The notes beneath the pieces were generated by a model that was not told where the DNA came from, searched no databases, and saw only the letters and a program-made list of their open reading frames with translations. From Hyphomicrobiaceae bacterium UBA2767 (lineage in GTDB: Bacteria; Pseudomonadota; Alphaproteobacteria; Rhizobiales; Methyloligellaceae): a stretch of DNA of 19,169 bases. Of this stretch, positions 16,555 through 19,169 are shown in pieces; the first letter of the stretch is position 1, and each line of letters opens with the position of its first letter. Where the stretch lies: positions 1 through 19,169 of the forward strand of contig DEIT01000175.1 of the NCBI GenBank assembly GCA_002352635.1. The letters run 5' to 3'. Position numbers and translations under genes: made by a program.

Positions 16555-17610
16555 ATGACCTATATGAAGAAACCATCGGTTCGCCACCCGGACCTGCCCA
16601 AGAACGAGCTTGGCTTGACCCGGCGCGACTACGAAGGGCTGGTCTCAACACTGTGTGCGGGGTGTGGCCATGATTCAATCTCCGCCGCCATCATCGAGGC
16701 GTGCTTTGAACTTGATCTTCCAGCGCATCGCCTGGCGAAGCTTTCCGGTATCGGCTGTTCGTCGAAAACGCCGACCTATTTCCTGAACCGCAGCCACGGT
16801 TTCAACTCGGTTCATGGCCGTATGCCCTCGATCGCGACAGGTGCCAATCTCGCCAACCGGGATCTGATCTATCTGGGTGTATCAGGCGACGGTGATACTG
16901 CATCGATCGGATTGGGGCAGTTCTGCCATGCTGTGCGCCGGCGAATAAATATGGTTTATATCGTTGAAAACAATGGAACATATGGGTTGACCAAGGGTCA
17001 GTTTTCCGCCACGAACGACAAAGTCTCGCAATCGAAGAAGGGCGAGGCCAACCTGTTCGAGGCGTTTGATCTCTGTACACTTGCAATCCAATTGGGCGCG
17101 GGTTTCGTAGGCCGGGGCTTCTCCGGTGACAAGGGGCAACTGGTGCCTCTGATCAAGGCTGCACTCCGCTACAATGGCTTTGCTTTTCTTGATATCATCT
17201 CGCCATGCGTCACGTTTAACGACCACGAAGCGTCGACAAAGAGCTACGGCTATGTGCGTGCGCACAATGAAGCAATGGACCGGCTGGATTTTGTGCCGAA
17301 GCTTCAGGAGATCACCGCCCAGTATGAGGAAGGTGAAACCACGAGCGTGCCCATGCATGACGGGTCGATGATGCGCCTGCACAAGCTCGACAAGGACTAT
17401 GATCCACGCGACGCGGACAACGCACTTGCGATCTTGCGCAAGCGGTATGAGCGGGGGCAGGTTGTCACCGGCTTGCTTTATGTGGATGACGACGAAGCGG
17501 ACCTGCATGAGTTGCTGAATACGACAAAGGAACCGATGAACGCGGTGCCGATGAGCGAACTATGTCCAGGGAGCGGGGAGCTCGAAAAAATCAACAAAGA
17601 TTTCCGCTGA
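16555..17610 (+). CDS. 2-oxoacid:acceptor oxidoreductase subunit beta, second system
   Basis: A 351-residue thiamine diphosphate/[4Fe-4S] subunit. Cys34 and Cys37 (CAGCGHD), Cys68 (GIGCSSKTP) and Cys218 are the expected cluster ligands. SGDGD at 110-114 and ENNGTYGLTKGQF at 138-150 bind thiamine diphosphate. Lys71, three residues after Cys68, corresponds to the substrate-contact lysine of the Sulfolobus enzyme; KorB has Arg there, so substrate preference may differ. The protein ends in an extension of roughly 100 residues beyond the catalytic core that contains an acidic DDDEADL run. The start at 16555 follows AAGGGAGAGCAGGG and is 25 bases after the alpha gene; the frame is open 21 codons further but would overlap the alpha gene. 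The gene is convergent with the MFS gene, with a 17-base gap and no visible terminator. Confidence 0.92.
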   Translation: MTYMKKPSVRHPDLPKNELGLTRRDYEGLVSTLCAGCGHDSISAAIIEACFELDLPAHRLAKLSGIGCSSKTPTYFLNRSHGFNSVHGRMPSIATGANLANRDLIYLGVSGDGDTASIGLGQFCHAVRRRINMVYIVENNGTYGLTKGQFSATNDKVSQSKKGEANLFEAFDLCTLAIQLGAGFVGRGFSGDKGQLVPLIKAALRYNGFAFLDIISPCVTFNDHEASTKSYGYVRAHNEAMDRLDFVPKLQEITAQYEEGETTSVPMHDGSMMRLHKLDKDYDPRDADNALAILRKRYERGQVVTGLLYVDDDEADLHELLNTTKEPMNAVPMSELCPGSGELEKINKDFR

Positions 17611-17627
17611 GCAAGACGGATTTGCGC

Positions 17628-18821
17628 CTAGCGTTTGGCGATTAGTCGCGCCGCCACCAGGGCCACAAAAGCGATGATCGCCATTACGAAGGTGAATATG
17701 ATCACCTGATTGTAGCCACCCCACTCCCAAATGACCGATCCGATTGTCGGCGCGAATGCAAAACCCACCAGAAAAATCGACGCCAAAACGCCCGACACCA
17801 ATCCGAAATCCTGCCGACCCAGATATTCGGCAATGATGATGGGCCGCAGTATACTAACAACCCCGTGTCCGGCCCCCTGAAACAACACAAAGCTGACCAG
17901 AAGGGCTGGAACGGCAGTGGAGCCGTAGAGCGAGAACGATGCAATCGCTGCTGCGAGCGTGCAGGTCATGAAGATGAAGCTGGTCGAAACATGGCGGTCC
18001 GCGGCCATCATGGCGAGACGGCCGGCCACCTGCATGGGTCCGATCATGGAGATCGCCAGAATGGCCGTCTCCTTGTGCACGCCATGCGTATCAAGAATAG
18101 GCAGCAGGTGATTGATAATGACACCATGGTTGACCGCCATGGTGATGAAACACAGCGCCAGGCACCAGAATAGCGGCGATCGAATCAGGCGCATCCCTGC
18201 GTCCAACTTTTTTCCAACCGGAAGTGTGCTCACATGGGGTTGTGTGTGCGCGCGCCCGCAGGAATGCCAAAACAATGGCACTGCAACTGCGATGATCGCG
18301 ACAGCAAAAACAATCAAAGCCGTACGCCAGCCGAAGGCGGCGGCCAGTGCATTTGCGCTTGGAAAGGAGACCGTTCCGGCAAGCCCGGCGACCAGGGTTA
18401 CAAGCGTGATGGCCCGTTTCGCTTGATCGCCCATGGTGTGTGTGAGGATTGCGAAACAGGCATCGTAGAGGCATCCGGCCATCGCCAGCCCAAGCAACAC
18501 CCATACTGCGTAGAACTGCCACAGCGTTGTCACCTGCGACAGGAGCACAAGCAATACCGCGCCGCTAAACGCGCCGCCTGTCAGCAGGATACGCCCATGT
18601 CCGTGATCGATAATACGCCCAGCGATCGGTGAAGACGCGGCCGAGACCAGAAGCGAAATAGTCAGAGCGCCTGTCAGTTCGGTTTTTGACCAGCCGAAAT
18701 CCTTCTCCCACTCCAACAGGAGCGCAGGAAACGAATAGTACATGGCAGCCCAGACGATTGTCTCCGCAACCGCAAGGGGCCAGACTATGCGACGGAATAT
18801 TCGGGAAGGTGCTGCGCTCAT
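17628..18821 (-). CDS. Major facilitator superfamily transporter
   Basis: A 397-residue inner-membrane protein with about 12 hydrophobic helices in two halves separated by a basic cytoplasmic loop (about 195-215, with PVGKKLDAGMRLIRSP). The loop between helices 2 and 3 carries GRIIDHGHGRILL (about 68-80), the MFS motif-A equivalent. The early FPALLLEWEKDFGWSKTELTGA segment is typical of the MFS group that includes oxalate/formate- and monocarboxylate-type carriers, so a carboxylate substrate is a reasonable guess but not shown. The ribosome site is weak (CTTGAG). The gene begins 20 bases after an intrinsic terminator that ends the upstream ABC permease gene, so either a promoter lies inside that gene or some read-through occurs. 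Confidence 0.88.
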   Translation of the reverse strand: MSAAPSRIFRRIVWPLAVAETIVWAAMYYSFPALLLEWEKDFGWSKTELTGALTISLLVSAASSPIAGRIIDHGHGRILLTGGAFSGAVLLVLLSQVTTLWQFYAVWVLLGLAMAGCLYDACFAILTHTMGDQAKRAITLVTLVAGLAGTVSFPSANALAAAFGWRTALIVFAVAIIAVAVPLFWHSCGRAHTQPHVSTLPVGKKLDAGMRLIRSPLFWCLALCFITMAVNHGVIINHLLPILDTHGVHKETAILAISMIGPMQVAGRLAMMAADRHVSTSFIFMTCTLAAAIASFSLYGSTAVPALLVSFVLFQGAGHGVVSILRPIIIAEYLGRQDFGLVSGVLASIFLVGFAFAPTIGSVIWEWGGYNQVIIFTFVMAIIAFVALVAARLIAKR

Positions 18822-18841
18822 CTCAAGGCGCTGTATACAGG

Positions 18842-18871
18842 AAAAACGCCAGCTCCGCTTGGGAGCTGGCG
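18842..18871 (-). terminator. Intrinsic terminator of the ABC permease gene
   Basis: A perfect 10-base stem (CGCCAGCTCC at 18847-18856 pairing with GGAGCTGGCG at 18862-18871) with a 5-base loop lies 10 bases past the permease stop codon. On the minus strand it is followed by five T residues (the A-run at 18842-18846), so it works for minus-strand transcription. This is the clearest intrinsic terminator in the window. Confidence 0.9.
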
Positions 18872-18881
18872 ATCTACTCAG

Positions 18882-19169
18882 CTAGACGCGTCCCTTCCAT
18901 GGCACGACTGTTCGCTCAATCCACCGCATGAACAGGTCGAATGAATAAGCGATGATGCCGATCACGATAATGCCCATGACAACGACCGACGTGACCAGAA
19001 ATTCCGACGCGCTCATGATCATGGCACCCAGGCCCTGCTGTGTCGCAACCAGCTCGGCGGCGACAAGTGTTGTCCAGCCGAACCCGATGCCAATGCGCAT
19101 GCCGGTCAGAATCTCCGGCATTGCCCCTTTAAGGATCACATGCCAAAGGACCTGTGCGCGGCTCGCGCC
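18882..19169 (-). CDS. ABC transporter permease, SsuC/TauC/NrtB-like, C-terminal part (truncated by the window)
   Basis: The last 95 residues of an inner-membrane permease; the frame stays open to the window edge and the start lies beyond it. The visible part opens with ASRAQVLWHMILKGAMPEIL, the cytoplasmic EAA loop that docks on the ATPase, then TGMRIGIGFGWTTLVAAELVA and two hydrophobic helices ending in a basic tail. This pattern is characteristic of the importers for sulfonate, taurine, nitrate and thiamine precursors (SsuC/TauC class). Which substrate applies cannot be decided here; a sulfonate would fit the sulfite reductase about 11 kb away, but that link is speculative. An intrinsic terminator follows directly. 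Confidence 0.88.
   Translation of the reverse strand, partial: GASRAQVLWHVILKGAMPEILTGMRIGIGFGWTTLVAAELVATQQGLGAMIMSASEFLVTSVVVMGIIVIGIIAYSFDLFMRWIERTVVPWKGRV

Noticed and set aside
14697..17610. Assignment as indolepyruvate:ferredoxin oxidoreductase (IorAB)
   Set aside because: IorA has the thiamine-binding domain and ferredoxin clusters in the alpha chain; here thiamine and cluster motifs are in a separate beta subunit of KorB type.

Overview
The window looks like a chromosomal segment of an alphaproteobacterium, probably related to the Hyphomicrobiales. This rests on gene content (a DUF2849 / CysI-type reductase / DUF934 block, a host-attachment family protein, a DUF1111 / DUF1513 pair) and on GC-rich coding sequence. 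It is an inference, because no rRNA or other phylogenetic marker is present. Coding density is high. I see no tRNA, rRNA, CRISPR array, insertion sequence or phage gene.

Layout. (1) Positions 1-1427, plus strand: the 3' end of a DUF1111 di-haem oxidoreductase gene overlapping a DUF1513 beta-propeller gene, the tail of an imelysin-type iron-linked locus. (2) 1449-1898, minus: a host-attachment family protein. (3) 2008-7813, minus: a co-directional run DUF2849 - cysI - DUF934 - 7Fe ferredoxin - korA - korB, which joins assimilatory sulfite reduction to a ferredoxin and a 2-oxoglutarate:ferredoxin oxidoreductase. (4) 7814-8128: a 315-base gap with a probable promoter and operator for the cysI run. 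(5) 8129-12570, minus: a three-gene exporter (ATPase, double-FtsX permease, HlyD-type adaptor). (6) 12571-12858: a divergent intergenic region with a perfect 14-base palindrome and a possible short leader ORF. (7) 12859-17610, plus: a second 2-oxoacid oxidoreductase encoded with a GltD-like NAD(P)/FAD/iron-sulfur subunit. (8) 17628-18821, minus: an MFS transporter. (9) 18842-19169, minus: a clear intrinsic terminator and the C-terminal end of an SsuC/TauC-type ABC permease gene.

The main theme is low-potential electron metabolism. Two different thiamine-diphosphate 2-oxoacid oxidoreductases lie on opposite strands about 8 kb apart. The first has its own ferredoxin and sits beside a sulfite reductase that has no CysJ flavoprotein partner in view, so oxidation of 2-oxoglutarate may supply electrons to sulfite through the ferredoxin. 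The second carries its own FAD/NAD(P)/Fe-S subunit and no separate ferredoxin, so it probably couples a 2-oxoacid directly to NAD(P). The enzyme families are well supported; the proposed electron circuits and the substrate of the second enzyme are hypotheses.
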